Of a DNA stretch of 64,000 nucleotides, positions 11,191 to 57,780 are shown one piece after another. The stretch lies in contig OZ017738.1 in NCBI GenBank assembly GCA_963969285.1, positions 180,194,949 through 180,258,948 on the forward strand, in the 5' to 3' direction. This DNA is from Odontomyia ornata (lineage: Eukaryota > Arthropoda > Insecta > Diptera > Stratiomyidae). Position 1 is the stretch's first letter; every line of letters begins with the position of its first letter. The notes beneath the pieces were generated by a model. It did no database searches. It had not been told where the DNA came from and worked only from the letters and a program-made list of their open reading frames with translations. The position numbers and the translations under genes were made by a program.

Positions 11191-12525
11191 TCACAGCAGT
11201 TTTTCTCGGAAACTACTTAAGCTAGAAGCATCAAATTTTGTACGTAGGTGTAAAGTGGTGCTCTCTTCAAAGCTCAACTACAAAAAAATTTTATAAGGTA
11301 TTTAAGAGGGGTCTCCCCATGTAGGGGAGTGACCCCCCGAAAAAAAAATTTCATTGAAGGTAGCCGATATGGGTATCAAATGAAAGGTCTTGATGAGAAC
11401 TTTCCAAAACAGGTCTTAATTTGCTTCGAGGGGCGCACAGGGAGGGGAAATACACGAAAAATTTGTGTCTCCCCCCCTCGCGATCGGACACCTGTGATCC
11501 GAAAAATCTGAAAAAAACCAAGAATGTAGGCCTTGATGAGTACAACAATGACAAATACGTGAGAAGTCGCATTTCACTCAACTTTGTTAGTAATAGTATG
11601 ATTTATAGATTTTATGTTTTCTTGAATAAAATCTTAACGGTACTCTTAAATTCTATGAAATTCAGTAAGATAAATCTACCCTGCAAGTTTCATAAAGATT
11701 GAATCATAATTAGTGACGTTACAGCGGTTTGAATTTTCCTGTATTACTATGGAACAATATGCGCTGCATTTATTACTATGGCAACATATGGCTATGGAAC
11801 AACATGCGCTTTTTACCGACTCAGACACTACAGTTTTGCTAGGATTTGCATGAAAATTTCAGGAATGATAGGTGTCATGAATATCTTTGAGAATCGGTTC
11901 AGCTAGTGGTATCAGTAATCGTAAAACAAAATAGTGGCTGTTTTAAATGCGAAGATTGAATAATTTTGAGTTATTTTTTCCCAACTTCAACGTTTAAGGT
12001 GCATGCTATGAACACTTGATTCAATTTAATGAATGACTGAAGATGAGTACCTACGATTAATGCTCAAAAGTGAAACAAGTCAAGGAGGTGGGAGAGAGCT
12101 CCTAGCAAAAGGGTTTTGTAACCATTCTAGGATTCGAAAAAATTGGCCATGAATCGATGATTTCAGTACAGGAGAGTGGTCTCTAAAAAAAATTCATCAG
12201 ACGTAGCCGATATGAGTATGAAATGAAATGAGTTTTTCTAAACAGTTGTTAAACTGTCAGTTTTTGCTTCAGTGGGGGCACAGGGGGGAAATACATGGAA
12301 AATGTGTTTCCTCCGTCGCGGATGGTGTAACAATACCAAAAACCTCAGAAGTCGAAATTCGTTCAACTTTGTTAAAAATAGTATGATCTTCGTATTTCAT
12401 ATTTTCTCCAATAAAATCGTCTTTGATATGTTTCTTGATTTGATTCAATCTGGTGACTGCATTTTTTAAATTGAATACAAAACCCTACTAACATGAGCGT
12501 AGGTCTGTTTACCCAACTTGTTGTA

Positions 12526-12608
12526 TTGTATTGTTTGGAATTTGCTTTATATTCTTTTAAAATTTATAAGATTCGTATTGATTAAAGCGCTTTTTACTTT
12601 GACTTTGA
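12526..12608 (+). mobile_element. Jockey-type LINE tail fragment
   Basis: Only the last part of the 3' UTR is present: TTGTTTGGAATTTGC, GATTAAAGCGC and the terminal CTTTGACTTTGAC repeat. It is a strongly 5'-truncated copy or a piece cut off by later insertions. Confidence 0.75.
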
Positions 12609-12900
12609 CGGACCACCGATAAGAAGATGAAATATCCTCCAAATTTGAGTTCACGAGTCCAACAATTCCAATGGTGATGCTCATTTGCTAGATTCGTTGA
12701 GGCTGGTCGAGCTGAGACGGAGCAATCTAGGTACTGGTGGCTGAATGTCAATGTCTAAATTATTTGTGTTTATTTTCTGTTTTACTTTTTGTTACTTAGG
12801 TTTTTGAGTTTCCAGCTCATTATTGCTACATTTCGTGTTGTTTGTTTATGTTAAAACTTAGGGATAGATTCCAATATTTAGAATGGGTAGATGTTATATT
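12609..12900 (+). mobile_element. Jockey-type LINE 3' fragment
   Basis: It starts in the ORF2 C-terminus (KYPPNLSSR, then ARFVEAGRAETEQS and WWLNVNV before the stop at about 12757) and runs into the 3' UTR, fading near 12900. It is more diverged than the copies at 1 and 6 kb, which suggests an older insertion. Confidence 0.75.
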
Positions 12901-13009
12901 TATTATTTTGGGTTTAAAGGATGTTGCGTTTGTTTTTATGAATCTATATTTCATCTGGAAGTTATCGCAGTGCACCTGGCCTGCTTAATTGTCTAACAGT
13001 CTAATTTTC

Positions 13010-13260
13010 AAAAGAATAGTCAGTTTTTCATTGTGATAGTCATTGCCATTTGTCCCGTCCTATTCGAGGTTGTTGAGTACTAAGTGGAGCATTTTCAGCG
13101 CTTCGACTTAGTCAGTTTTGGTCCGCGAGTGGTACTATACTTCCCACCTACTCACCAGAAGACTGGTTAGGGCAACCTTCGATACGTCACCCGAGGAGGC
13201 GTCTGATGGAGAACCAAAAACCCCACACGGATAAAAGACAATAAAGATTAAAAAATTACC
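13010..13260 (-). repeat. Unclassified dispersed repeat, copy 1
   Basis: Its reverse complement aligns by eye over about 250 bp with 39700-39985. Shared words include ACTGACTAAGTC, AAGCGCTG, CTCCACT and GACTATTCTTTTG. I see no open reading frame. Two copies in opposite orientations 26 kb apart suggest a mobile element, possibly the 3' UTR of a LINE. Confidence 0.6.
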
Positions 13261-13689
13261 TAGCGCTGAAAATGTCGAAAATGTTCTTTGGAGTATACGA
13301 GTATAATAAAAAAATCGAAATTATGCATCTATCTGGCAACAATCCTTACATGGACAGGGTATTGTTAGCGCAATACAATAAGCGCAAGTTTGCAATTGAA
13401 ACACCAGAATAATTTATGACATCTTGTGGTTCTAGAGCCAGAGAATTGATGTAGGTGCTTACTCCCTAGCTGCTAAGAGTTGGTCTCATTGAGGAGGTTA
13501 AGGCACCCAAAGGAAAAAAGACAGACGCAGTGACCCATTGTGGGATGTTTCTAAAGCAAAAATAAATAAATAATGTGTGTGGTGCTAACCTTGCTATACA
13601 TTCTATACCACAATCGACGTATCCTAACATAAAAACCATTTTATTAAATTTTAAAGGTTAAGAATGGAAACGAAATCGTTTTATTCAAC
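13261..13689. other. Intergenic or unassigned stretch
   Basis: I see no convincing coding sequence. The stretch holds short A-rich runs and an AAATAAATAAATAA tract near 13560. It may be the end of an old retroelement or sequence beyond the MESK2 polyadenylation site. Confidence 0.4.
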
Positions 13690-15438
13690 TAGCGCTTCAT
13701 CTTTATTGCATTCCAAAGTTTTAACTTATTACAGTTTTTATCATGTCAATATCAATTTGTAGAATTTATTTATCCTCACCACGAGGTTTGTCAGACATCT
13801 TTCAATATTTGCAAACATTTCGATGATAGAATCATTTTATGAGCTACAGGTAATCGATGTTCCCTTTACTCATCGTCCTTATTTATTTAGAAATTAATGA
13901 ATATTAGTTATAGCAAATTTTTTGAACACTGGGTTAGTTTTCGAAACCGAGATAAAAACTATCGTACCGATATTTGCTTAAAAATTCTACAAATTTCATT
14001 CAAGTATGAAGTTACTGGTGCGTAGTTTTGCCACAGATATAATTGTTCATATGTTTCGTTTGGTTCTAGAAGTTTATTTTTAAAAATTAAGAGTTGTACT
14101 TGTATTTAGTGGGTCGTTTAAAATATTTTCATCTGTTAACAATTTGAATTGAATATTTGCGCTAAATTCCTTCAATCTACTTTTTTGTATTTTGTTTTTT
14201 TTTGCATTTTATATTTTTAAGCTACTTTGGAATAATTGGAAACAATATTAAAACTATGCAATAATAAAATACGCGTTAGAAACAATTTACAATCTGCAAC
14301 TAGATTTGTTCAAACAATATTTTAATTAGCATTAGATAATATAATGTTTACTGAAAAAGTGAACGTTTGATGATAATTCTGAGAAGAATTTTGAATAAAA
14401 TCAATGCAGAAATAATTCTACGTGGGGTTCAAACCGAAAAATTAATACTCTATTTAGATGATTGGTTCCTTTCCCAAATTAAGATTAAACAAGTCAATAT
14501 TTAGAAAAGTGAATATTTTTATGGCTTTGGTTATATATCATTCTATCAACAAATTGGTTTTTTATTAACAATATTTTCAACTTATGCAATCTACATCATA
14601 CTCAATGCCGCATACACTAGGCGTAAATTTAGGCAGCTAAATGTAAAGTTTTGTGCTAATTTACGTTTTACATTAAAACTAATAATTGCATGCGAAAACC
14701 ACATTTTTAAGCTGGCGAAAATAAAGCTCCTACTTCGAGTTGCTATAGAAAATTGATTTGGTTTAGTTATAGTTTCTGCTGATATAAAACTGGATACATT
14801 ATTTTCTTTACCTGCCAATCGCTGTTAGCTCTAATAGTTACGGAGGATATGGGGATATGTACTCAAGTCGATTGTACTCATGTATGTGAATGTCTTTTAA
14901 ACGTAGAATATGAAAATATTTAATATGTAATAGATTTACTTTTGGACATGGGTATATAGGAGCTAAATTAATGTTTATTATAGTTTCTGTTAACAGGTCT
15001 TTGTTAGAAAATTGATCAAGTTTTGTAAAAAATAAAGACTGAAGTATGATAATCAATTAAAAGTTGGAGTTTCCGCATCTTACCAATACGAAATTGATTT
15101 TCAATCTTCAGGTGTAATGTGAAGGTGGTCATCGCGGTGTTATTCACGCAAAATCAAATTAAAGATTTTTTATAAATATTTATACTTATTTCATTATATA
15201 TACTCTTCTAAAAAGTTAATAACGTATTTTATTTTCTCCTTTTATCTTTTAATCCTTTGTTGTTCCATTTTACTTAAATAGTCATTTTACTTTTTAAGGA
15301 ATATCATATAATGTGTTTCTTATTAGTTTTAAAAAACCTTCTATAATTTATGTGAATTTTTAACATTCACTTGTTTCAATATGTTTTTTTTTCTTTTTGT
15401 TTTGTTGTGAACAATATCAACAATTTACATATACGCAT
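13690..15438 (-). other. Probable 3' UTR of the MESK2-like gene
   Basis: About 1.7 kb of AT-rich, largely transposon-free sequence follows the stop codon. A candidate AATAAA signal lies on the minus strand at 13702-13707. The extent is an inference from low repeat content and the signal; other AATAAA-like sites within the interval could be used instead. Confidence 0.45.
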
Positions 15439-50741
<35,303 letters not shown>

Positions 50742-51325
50742 CTGCAATTGCAAAGTAAATGGAGGATATGGTCAGATCGAGGTTTGGATGTAAATGTGGC
50801 TAATGATATTCAATACATCGAAAAAAGAAAACTGAAGTATGAGATGATCAATGAGATACTACTTTGGAAATCAATCAAATATTTCTCTTTTGAGGTCAGC
50901 TTTTTGGGTTTGTTGCTTTAGCTACATTTTCGCAGAGTTAACTAAATAATGAAAAGAATGCATGATCTGGTTTGCTCGCCGAATTTCAGTTAGAAACACA
51001 CGTTCAGATTGGCTATTGTTAGAAATAAGCGCTTGTATATGAAGTCAAAAATGCTACTTTTTTGTCTCTATTTCAACTAATATTCGTACAATTATAATAC
51101 TAATATTAATAATACTAATTCAGTTGCTGGGCCAAAGAAAGCTTTATTGCAATGCATTAATGGATTTCAGCCAATCAATAAAGAAACATTTTAGAGCAGA
51201 CGATCAAGTCATATTTGCACCAGAAGTTTTAATAAAGCAGTAAAGTTTATAAGATAGCTGGAGTTGAAACCCTGTGATTCAAGTCAGTAAACGTCAAGAA
51301 GATGCTGCGCGTCCTGTACAGTTGA
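50742..51325. other. Probable MESK2 intron upstream of the first visible exon
   Basis: AT-rich sequence. I looked for another NDRG exon and found none I could support. The branch/acceptor region of the exon at 50741 lies here. Confidence 0.4.
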
Positions 51326-51462
51326 ACGATAAGATGGCAAAAGCCATAATGAACTGGTCACTTGATTTGTATGGAAGAACGACGGTTATTTAAATAGGTA
51401 TTGTTGGAAAATTGAAAGCTGGAGACCCGTGGAAAGACCTAGAAAACGCTCGTTTGAGTAAA
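51326..51462 (+). pseudogene. Possible RTE C-terminal fragment
   Basis: The sequence TGGAGACCCGTGGAAAGACC, TAGAAAACGCTC resembles the GRRPVGKPRKRW block of the RTE C-terminus (ESWRPVERPRKR in one frame). It is short and badly decayed. Confidence 0.35.
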
Positions 51463-51705
51463 TTTTTAGGGTTTTGTACAAAAATACAGGATTGGGAGAA
51501 ATATGTTTCAGGAATGATAAGTATCATGAATATCTTTGAGGATTTGTTCTACTAATCATTAACCATAAAACAAAATGGCGGCTGTTTTAAATGAAAAGAT
51601 TGAATAAATTTGTGCTTTTTTCCTCCAACTTAAACGTTTAAGGCATTGATATTAATGCGTGATTGAATTTATTCATAAACGGCTGAAGATGAGTGCCTAC
51701 AATTT
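51463..51705 (+). repeat. Palindrome-tipped repeat family, fragment D
   Basis: Starts TTTAGGGTTTTGTACAAAAA and continues with blocks of copy A's second half: CAGGAATGATA, ATCATGAATATCTTTGAG, AAACAAAATGGCGGCTGTTT and GGCTGAAGATGAGTGCCTAC. Compared with copy A, the stretch between the tip and the middle (about 750 bp) is deleted. Confidence 0.7.
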
Positions 51706-53019
51706 TGAGGTGGAACAAGACGAGAAACGGTAAAGACATATTTGACATGTGAACGCACACCGTGTTTAACAGAGCAAAACTGTAAAGAAGCCATGAGTTT
51801 GGTATGTTTACACTGTTGACACCACATTTAGAGAATGCAGCGACCAGCGACTGATATACTTTGCTGCTTGTAGGGGCTTCATAGTAGGCTCCATAAGCTT
51901 TCCACATCAAGATATCCATAAGAGAACGTGGGCATCCCCAAGCGGTCACACATTCAACCAGATCGACCATGTGCTCATACAAAAACGAGCAGGCATCAGC
52001 ATTCTCGACACGCAATCATGTCTGTGATACAGACGACTACCTTATAAGAGTCAAGTTACGATGTTGCATCTCCAAGGGCTGTAAACAAGGAGCATCAGTT
52101 ACTCCAAGGTACCAGATACACAAGCTGAATTATAGCTCCATATACATGTCACCGCTGGAAAATCGCATCAACATATTCCCGCAGGCATGAGAAAGTAATG
52201 ATAACATCAAAACCATGTGAAAGACAGTAAGAGATGTGGTGACAGAAGAAGCCGTAGAGGTCTAGGGGTACCAGCCAAAGAAAAGTAGGAATGATTGTAC
52301 GATGAAGAATGCAAGGAAGTGATTAAACAAAGGAACCATGCGCACAAAGAATACATCCAGCACCCAATTCGGGCCTAAGAAGAACAATATAAAACCCTTT
52401 GACTTCAAGCTTAAAAAAATGGGCCAAAGGAAGAAACGACTTACCATCAACACCAAGATCCACCAGATAAAAGAAAATATGACTCTACATGAAGTCACAT
52501 CGGCATACGCCTTTATTAAACAATTAAGAGATGGCTTCAATCCACAAACAAGTCTTTGCGAAAGTGTACACGGAGCAATCATAGGCAATCCAGTCAAAAT
52601 TCAGGAAAGATGGCTGCATTAGTTGCAGAAGATATTCACAGCGTCCCCAACCACTACTGAACCTGTGAACACTCCGGGAGCAGATCAAGAAGTCCCAGTC
52701 TCACCACCAACCAGAGACGAGGTGTTGGCAGCAGTACGGGGCCTCAAAAAAATAAGGCTCCAGGAATAGACGGAATAGCAGCAGAACTGCTCCAGAGCGG
52801 GGCTCTCCATCTAAATTCACTTCTGCATTAACTAATATGCAGAATATGGTCAGAGGAGCAGTTATCAGAAGACTGGTGGCAAAGTATAATACGCTCGTAC
52901 ACAAGAAGGGGAAAAATTTAGGATTGAAAATTATAGAGGCATTGCTCTACTGCGCACGTCTTATAAAGTGCTCTCCAAAATCATAGAAAGAAAATTAAAG
53001 CCGTACTATGAAAGCACTA

Positions 53020-53313
53020 GTCTATGTGGCCTTGTGGTTAGAGCATGAACGCATAAGCCGAAGGTCCCAGGTTCAAATCTCGTTGGGAGCAACGCGATTT
53101 AGTTCAGGGGATTTTTCGGACAGACTTTGAGTGTTCACTCAGTGGTGATATGTACTGATTTAATCAGATCATATCATAGCTGAGCAGGCGCACGGGAGCA
53201 TGGTACTGACCAAACCAACTTCCGAAAAAATCAATACAGTCATGAAAATGAGATACTCTAACTATTTCTAAGCGAAGGCCCGAGAGGGGCTGTAGTGCTA
53301 CAAAGAAGAAGTT
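53020..53313 (+). mobile_element. tRNA-derived SINE with RTE-like 3' tail
   Basis: A 294-bp element inserted in the RTE RT between two copies of GAAAGCACTA (53010-53019 and 53314-53323). Removing it and one repeat restores the reading YYESTIGEYQGGF. Its head is tRNA-like: GTGGCCTTGTGGTTAGAGC (A-box-like) and GGTTCAAATCTCG (B-box). The middle is unrelated to known genes. The last about 40 bp (AGGCCCGAGAGGGGCTGTAG, TGCTACAAAGAAGAAG) match the tail of the RTE copy at 40832-40870 with one change. A SINE that shares its 3' end with a LINE is expected to use that LINE's machinery. Confidence 0.85.
53024..53100 (+). promoter_or_regulatory. Pol III-type internal promoter (A and B boxes) of the SINE
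   Basis: A-box-like TGGCCTTGTGGTTAGAGC at about 53035 and B-box GGTTCAAATC at about 53071 are separated by about 36 bases, a spacing normal for tRNA genes. The 3' acceptor arm does not pair with the 5' end, so this is a tRNA relic rather than a tRNA. Confidence 0.7.
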
Positions 53314-54539
53314 GAAAGCACTATAGGAGAGTATCAGGGAGGCTTTTGAAGTGGGCGGTGTACAATATATGTACCAAGTATTCTCAATAAAGCAGGTGCT
53401 CGAAAAGTGCAAGGAATATGACATCGATGTGCACCAACTGTTTGTAGATTTCAAGCAAGCGTACGAAAGTGTCGATCGAAATGCGCTTTACAGAAAAATG
53501 CATAATTTCGACGTCCCAACAAAACTAGTCCGCATGGTAAAGTCACAACGCCAAGCACAGAGTCCCAGGCTAAAATAAACGGTGAAATAACGGACAGCTT
53601 TATAACAGAATCAGGATTAAAACAAGAGGATGGACTTGCCCTAATGCTCTTTAATATTAAGCGTCATCCGGAAGACATCAGCTGAAACCTTGGGTACAAT
53701 AATCTTCAACTTCGCTAAATTGGTAGCATATGTTGTTGATGTCAGTATCAACGCATGTTCAGTCTTAGATGTCAAGGGAGCATTTCTAAGCCTAGAACCT
53801 GAAGCAAACAGAATCGGCCTACGAGTTAATGAAACTAAAACTAAGTTCATGACTCAAACGAAGAAGAACACTCCAGTTCGACAATACCTGACCATAGGCG
53901 ACTACAGCCTTGAGAGTGTGTCTTGGAGCCAACCTGAATAGAAGAGGCACCAAGAAGCACGAGATTGGACGCTACGTGAACGCCGCAAATAGAGCTTATT
54001 ACTCCGTACTTCCCATTCTCAGGTCCAGAGTCATGCACAAGCAAAATAAGGTCCGCATGTACATAACACTAGTAAAACCTGTACTTTTATATGGAAGTGA
54101 AACACGGACCCTGATGAGCAATTCCGAAAAGGCAGTGCTATATCCACTGCCACTCATGACCGCAAAGCGCTCCGGAAAATCTACGGCCGAGTGAAACAGG
54201 AATAGAGTGAAAACTGCGTTACAACGATGAGTTGTATGAACTATTTGACGAGCCACCTGTTTCCTCTTGCGTAAAGTTACGTAAATTGCAAAGAGCGGAC
54301 CATTTAGAAAGACTGAAAGATAACCGACTACCCAAAAGAACATTCTCGGGTAGAGCATAAGGTAGACGTCCAGCGGGAAGACCGAGAACTTGAAGGGAAG
54401 ACACAATAGAAGCTGACAGCGAATCCTTGTTGGTAGTAAGCAACTGGCGGACAGGGTCGAAGAACCGTGTATGATTGGAGGAAATTAATCCTGGAGGCCA
54501 AGGCCTGGCTTGGGCTGTCACAGGATACGTGATGATGAC

Positions 54540-55097
54540 TTGCTCAAGAAATCATTTAAATTTATAAAAAGATGCAGAGGTTTCTTTCATAAGTACATAA
54601 GAGGCGCCATTTTGCTCCTACTTAAATAATTTTTCCGAATGCTCAGCCAATTGAATATGTTCAAATTAAAGACTTTTACTCATATTTTCATGAAAACCCG
54701 GAGAAAAAAAGAGTACCTAGATCGATTTTGAAATATGTATCAACTAATTTGATTATGATTTTAATGAAGTTTTGTTGGCATAAGGATTTTATATCAAGCT
54801 ACATAGCTGTAACATTTTCAGAAGTTTGAGAGCACCGTTCCAATTTCGGAGGGGAATGTGAAATTTACAATTAATACTTTTATTAACACATTGATAGAAT
54901 TCAATTTCTGAGGTATTTGTTGCCCGTGTACTAAAAGGCCTACTTTTGTAATTTTTTTTCTTCTGATTTTTCGGTCAAAGGTGTCCAATAGCGAGGCTAG
55001 GGGACATAAATATTGTTCGTGTTTTTTATTTCCCCCGACACCCTAATGCAAACAAGTTGGGTAGACAGAACTACGCTCATGTCAAAAGGGTTTTGTA
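54540..55097 (-). repeat. Palindrome-tipped repeat family, fragment E
   Basis: On the minus strand it starts TACAAAACCCTTTTGACATG, then AGCGTAGTTCTGTCTACCCA, as at 12476-12520 downstream of copy A. It continues with CAATAGCGAGGCTAGGGGA-type and ACTTCTGAAAATGTTACAGC-type blocks, and fades near 54545 (GGCGCCATTTTGCTCC). Confidence 0.65.
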
Positions 55098-55269
55098 CTT
55101 AACCTACAATATGTGGATAAATAGAATGATTTAATTCAAGAAAAACTTTTATGATAATTACAACAAATTTATTATCGCCTTAAAAGTACTTCATTTTAAC
55201 CAGCCAACATTTTGTTCCAATATTACTAAAATCATTGACTGAATGCATTTTTGTTATTCATCTTAGCTG

Positions 55270-55985
55270 TAACTTTGGAGAAGATTCAATCAAAAGTATA
55301 GTGTCTGGCTCGATGGAAAGCCCATGTACTAGAAAAATCGTATATGAGTGTTGTAATCGGAGGAAATTCAAATGGCAATAATTTCGGTAGATTTTATTGG
55401 AACTTATAGAATAAAATGATATTTTGAAGAACTACAAAATACACGAACAATAGTTGCGTCCCCTCCCTACACCTTTGAGCCAAAAATCCAAAAAAATCAC
55501 GAAATTAGGTCTTTATGTGTCCAAGGGCAACAAATACCTCAGAAGTCAAGATTCATTCAACTCTATTAATAATGGAATGATTTGTAAATTTTACATTTTC
55601 CCACAAAAATTGAAACGGTACCCTTAAACTTCTCAAGGTTTTACATCTATGTAGGTTGATATAAGATCCTTATGCCTAAAGAATTTCATGGAAAGCAAAT
55701 AATAACCAAGTAAGTTATCGCCATTTCAATTGTATGGAATTACAAAAACAACAACACATGTTGATAATTAATATCTATGTATTTCAAATCCACCAAGGCA
55801 CTCTTTTTTTCGGATTTTCACGAACATTCACGGAACAGTGGTTTACTTGAATATGTTCAATGAGCCGAGTATTCAGAAAAATTATTTATCATGGAACTAA
55901 ATCGCGGCTGTTATGTGCTTATGAACGAAACTCTGCATCTTTTGGATGACTTTGAACGATTTCTTAAACAAGTATTGGGTAAATA
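55270..55985 (+). repeat. Palindrome-tipped repeat family, fragment F
   Basis: Matches copy A blocks: GTCTTTATGTGTCC, CAACTCTATTAATAATGGAATGA-type sequence, ACGGTACCCTTAAACTTCTC, GGATTTTCACGAACATTCAC and AAATCGCGGCTGTTATGTGC. It lies head-to-head or nested with fragment E. No tip palindrome was found. Confidence 0.6.
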
Positions 55986-56004
55986 ATTCAAATCATCGAT
56001 TCAT

Positions 56005-57335
56005 GGCATCAGAAAATCTATCCTAGGTCCAAACTTGTGGAACGCATCTTACGATGGGCTACACAGACTGAAGATGACAGAAGAGTCGCGCTTGATCAGC
56101 TATGTGGATGATGTTGCGGCACTGGTCACTGGACGTACTGTTGAATAAGCGCAACTGAGGCTAGGTATGCTAGCGCACTGAGTGAGGGACTTGTTGACTG
56201 CTCGCGAGTTCAGTTTACCACTCGAGAAAACAGAAGTGGTCATCTTGGCAAAAAAGAGGATTTCTAGGTAAGGATGATCAGTATTGGAGACATGCTAAGC
56301 GAATCGAGCCCAGTGGTGAAGTACCTGGGGCTACTGATCGACACGAAGATGAGTTTCTCTGAGCAAATCAGGGCAACGGCTGAGAAGGCTGCTTCGGGAG
56401 TATCGGCTCTGAGTCAACTTATGACCAACGTAGGGGGACCCAACCCATCAAGAAGACGCCTCTTGATGAGTGCTGTAGGGTCAGTCCTACTGGACGGAGT
56501 AGAAATATGGGGCGCCGCTCTCAGTAAGAAAGTATACCGAAAACGCTTGGCACAGGTAAGGAGAAGATAAGCACTGAGGATTGCATCTTTATATCCGACA
56601 GTCTCTGATTCGGTGGAGAGTGATTGCAGGCGTGATACCTGTTGCCCTCGTTGCTAGAGAGCTCCGTGCTTTTTACCTGCGTCAAAATGCGGACGCGAGG
56701 GAGCTCATTACCCGCGAGGAGAGACAGCACACATTCACCGATTGGCAGCAGTTTTGGGTGATTGCACGACGGAAAGGTGCAATCCGCGCCTCATCCCGGA
56801 TGTGAGACCGTGGCCAAATCGAAGGCAAGGTGAGACTGACTTCTATCTAAATCAGGTTTTTTGCGGGCATGGGTGTTTTCAGTCTTACCTGCACAAGATT
56901 GGGGAGCCACGGTCCCCCGACACATTTTTCGTGAGCACAAAATGGGACAGGCTGCGATGGGACCTATACAGGGAGAAGGAGGAGCTCACTCCGCATTATA
57001 TAGTCGCAAAAATGATCGAGTCGGTTGACAAATGGAACCAGATGGCACATTACGTTCGGGCAGTCCTAAAAACTAAAAGGAATTCACAGCAGCCAGAGAC
57101 GTTGGGGCTGGGGAATTGCCTGTCTAGCGATTCACGTTAGAAGAGGGATCCCCCAGCTTGAAAGTGCCTCATATCGTAATATAACGATACCTGGCTCAAA
57201 ATAATGTGTCAAATAGTTCCAGGCTGGGTTCTCGGGTTGACCAGGAGGTGTTTAGTGGGTAGTCCAGTCACTTGCGAGCATGGGAATCCCATACTCAGTG
57301 CTTAAATGACATTCACCTCCCAACCACGAACGCTG
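56005..57335 (+). mobile_element. R1-clade LINE, 3' half
   Basis: RT palm and C-terminus: ILGPNLWNASYDGLHRLKM, ISYVDDVAALVTGRTVE (about 56097-56146), EFSLPLEKTEVVILAKKRI, VKYLGLLIDTKMSFSEQIRA (about 56310), GGPNPSRRRLLMSAVGSVLL, AEIW-like GVEIWGAALSKK, and a CCHC-like knuckle region CGHGCFQSYLHKIG (56860-56910). A 3' UTR follows to about 57335. Typical R1-type sequence with YVDD. Broken by stops (after TVE and after VRR) and truncated at its 5' side. Confidence 0.85.
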
Positions 57336-57780
57336 TTTTTGCGAAGCTTCGTAGTAGAAAACACATGTTAACAGATGTAGGAACATAACATCGCAATTAG
57401 CTTTTGAGCGTGAGATTTCAGGTTTGAGAAACTGGATTTTGACAGCACCTGGAAGAACTCAATTTTAAAAATTTTGGGTAACAGTTGCTTCAATTCAGTG
57501 TTCCATTGCAACTCCATCAGTTTGAGCTACAATTCTGGTTTGACTGACTCACAATCCACATTGAATGACACGCCAAAAATGTTTAGGTCCTGTTCGATAG
57601 CTTTGAAGTTTTGGAATCTCCGTTCAAATTTTTCATTAAGAAAGTTCAGGCTTCTCTAATAGCTTCTAAATTTGTCTTCCCTAGCTATTGGTTTGTTCGA
57701 TAATTAACGTAGTTTTTTTTTCCATGTTTTCAAAGTAAATTTATTTATATTAACAACAAACTTTCATTAATGACATATAT
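57336..57780. other. Unassigned stretch
   Basis: AT-rich sequence with a T8 run near 57715. No supported feature. Confidence 0.4.

Larger units (their letters stand above)
11083..12486 (+). repeat. Palindrome-tipped interspersed repeat, copy A
   Basis: The copy starts with a 31-bp perfect palindrome (11083-11113), followed by a TCTG/TCCG microsatellite (11126-11190) and a conserved block CACAGCAGTTTTTCTCGGAA. It ends near TACAAAACCCT at 12476-12486. It holds internal homologous blocks: 11342-11640 and 12185-12430 resemble each other, including GTAGCCGATATG and a repeated CAACTTTGTTA motif. It may therefore be two partial copies joined, with the AAAAGGGTTTTGTAACC at 12109 as the join. I see no coding sequence. 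Related copies occur at 27.9, 34.5, 51.5, 54.5, 55.3, 60.9 and 62.9 kb. The organisation resembles the dipteran DINE-1/Helentron-type non-autonomous repeats; that assignment is tentative. Confidence 0.65.
51706..54535 (+). mobile_element. RTE-clade LINE (second subfamily) interrupted by a SINE
   Basis: Endonuclease pieces at 51720-52150 (HKRTWASPSGHTFNQIDHVL), linker at 52340-52620 (SAYAFIKQLRDGFNPQTSLC; AIIGNPVKIQERW), RT at 52690-53740: SPPTRDEVLAAVRGL, NKAPGIDGIAAELLQSG, NYRGIALLRTSYKVLSKIIE, YYES-T then, after the SINE, IGEYQGGF, DVHQLFVDFKQAYESVDRNA, SGLKQEDGLAL. The YADD box is degraded to VAYVVDVSINA. The C-terminus is at 53910-54530. It lacks the GAA tail. The QGD motif reads QED, and the copy is inactive. 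Confidence 0.82.

Noticed and set aside
53024..53100. A functional tRNA gene
   Set aside because: A and B boxes are present but the acceptor stem does not pair and the sequence continues into a SINE body with RTE tail and target duplications.
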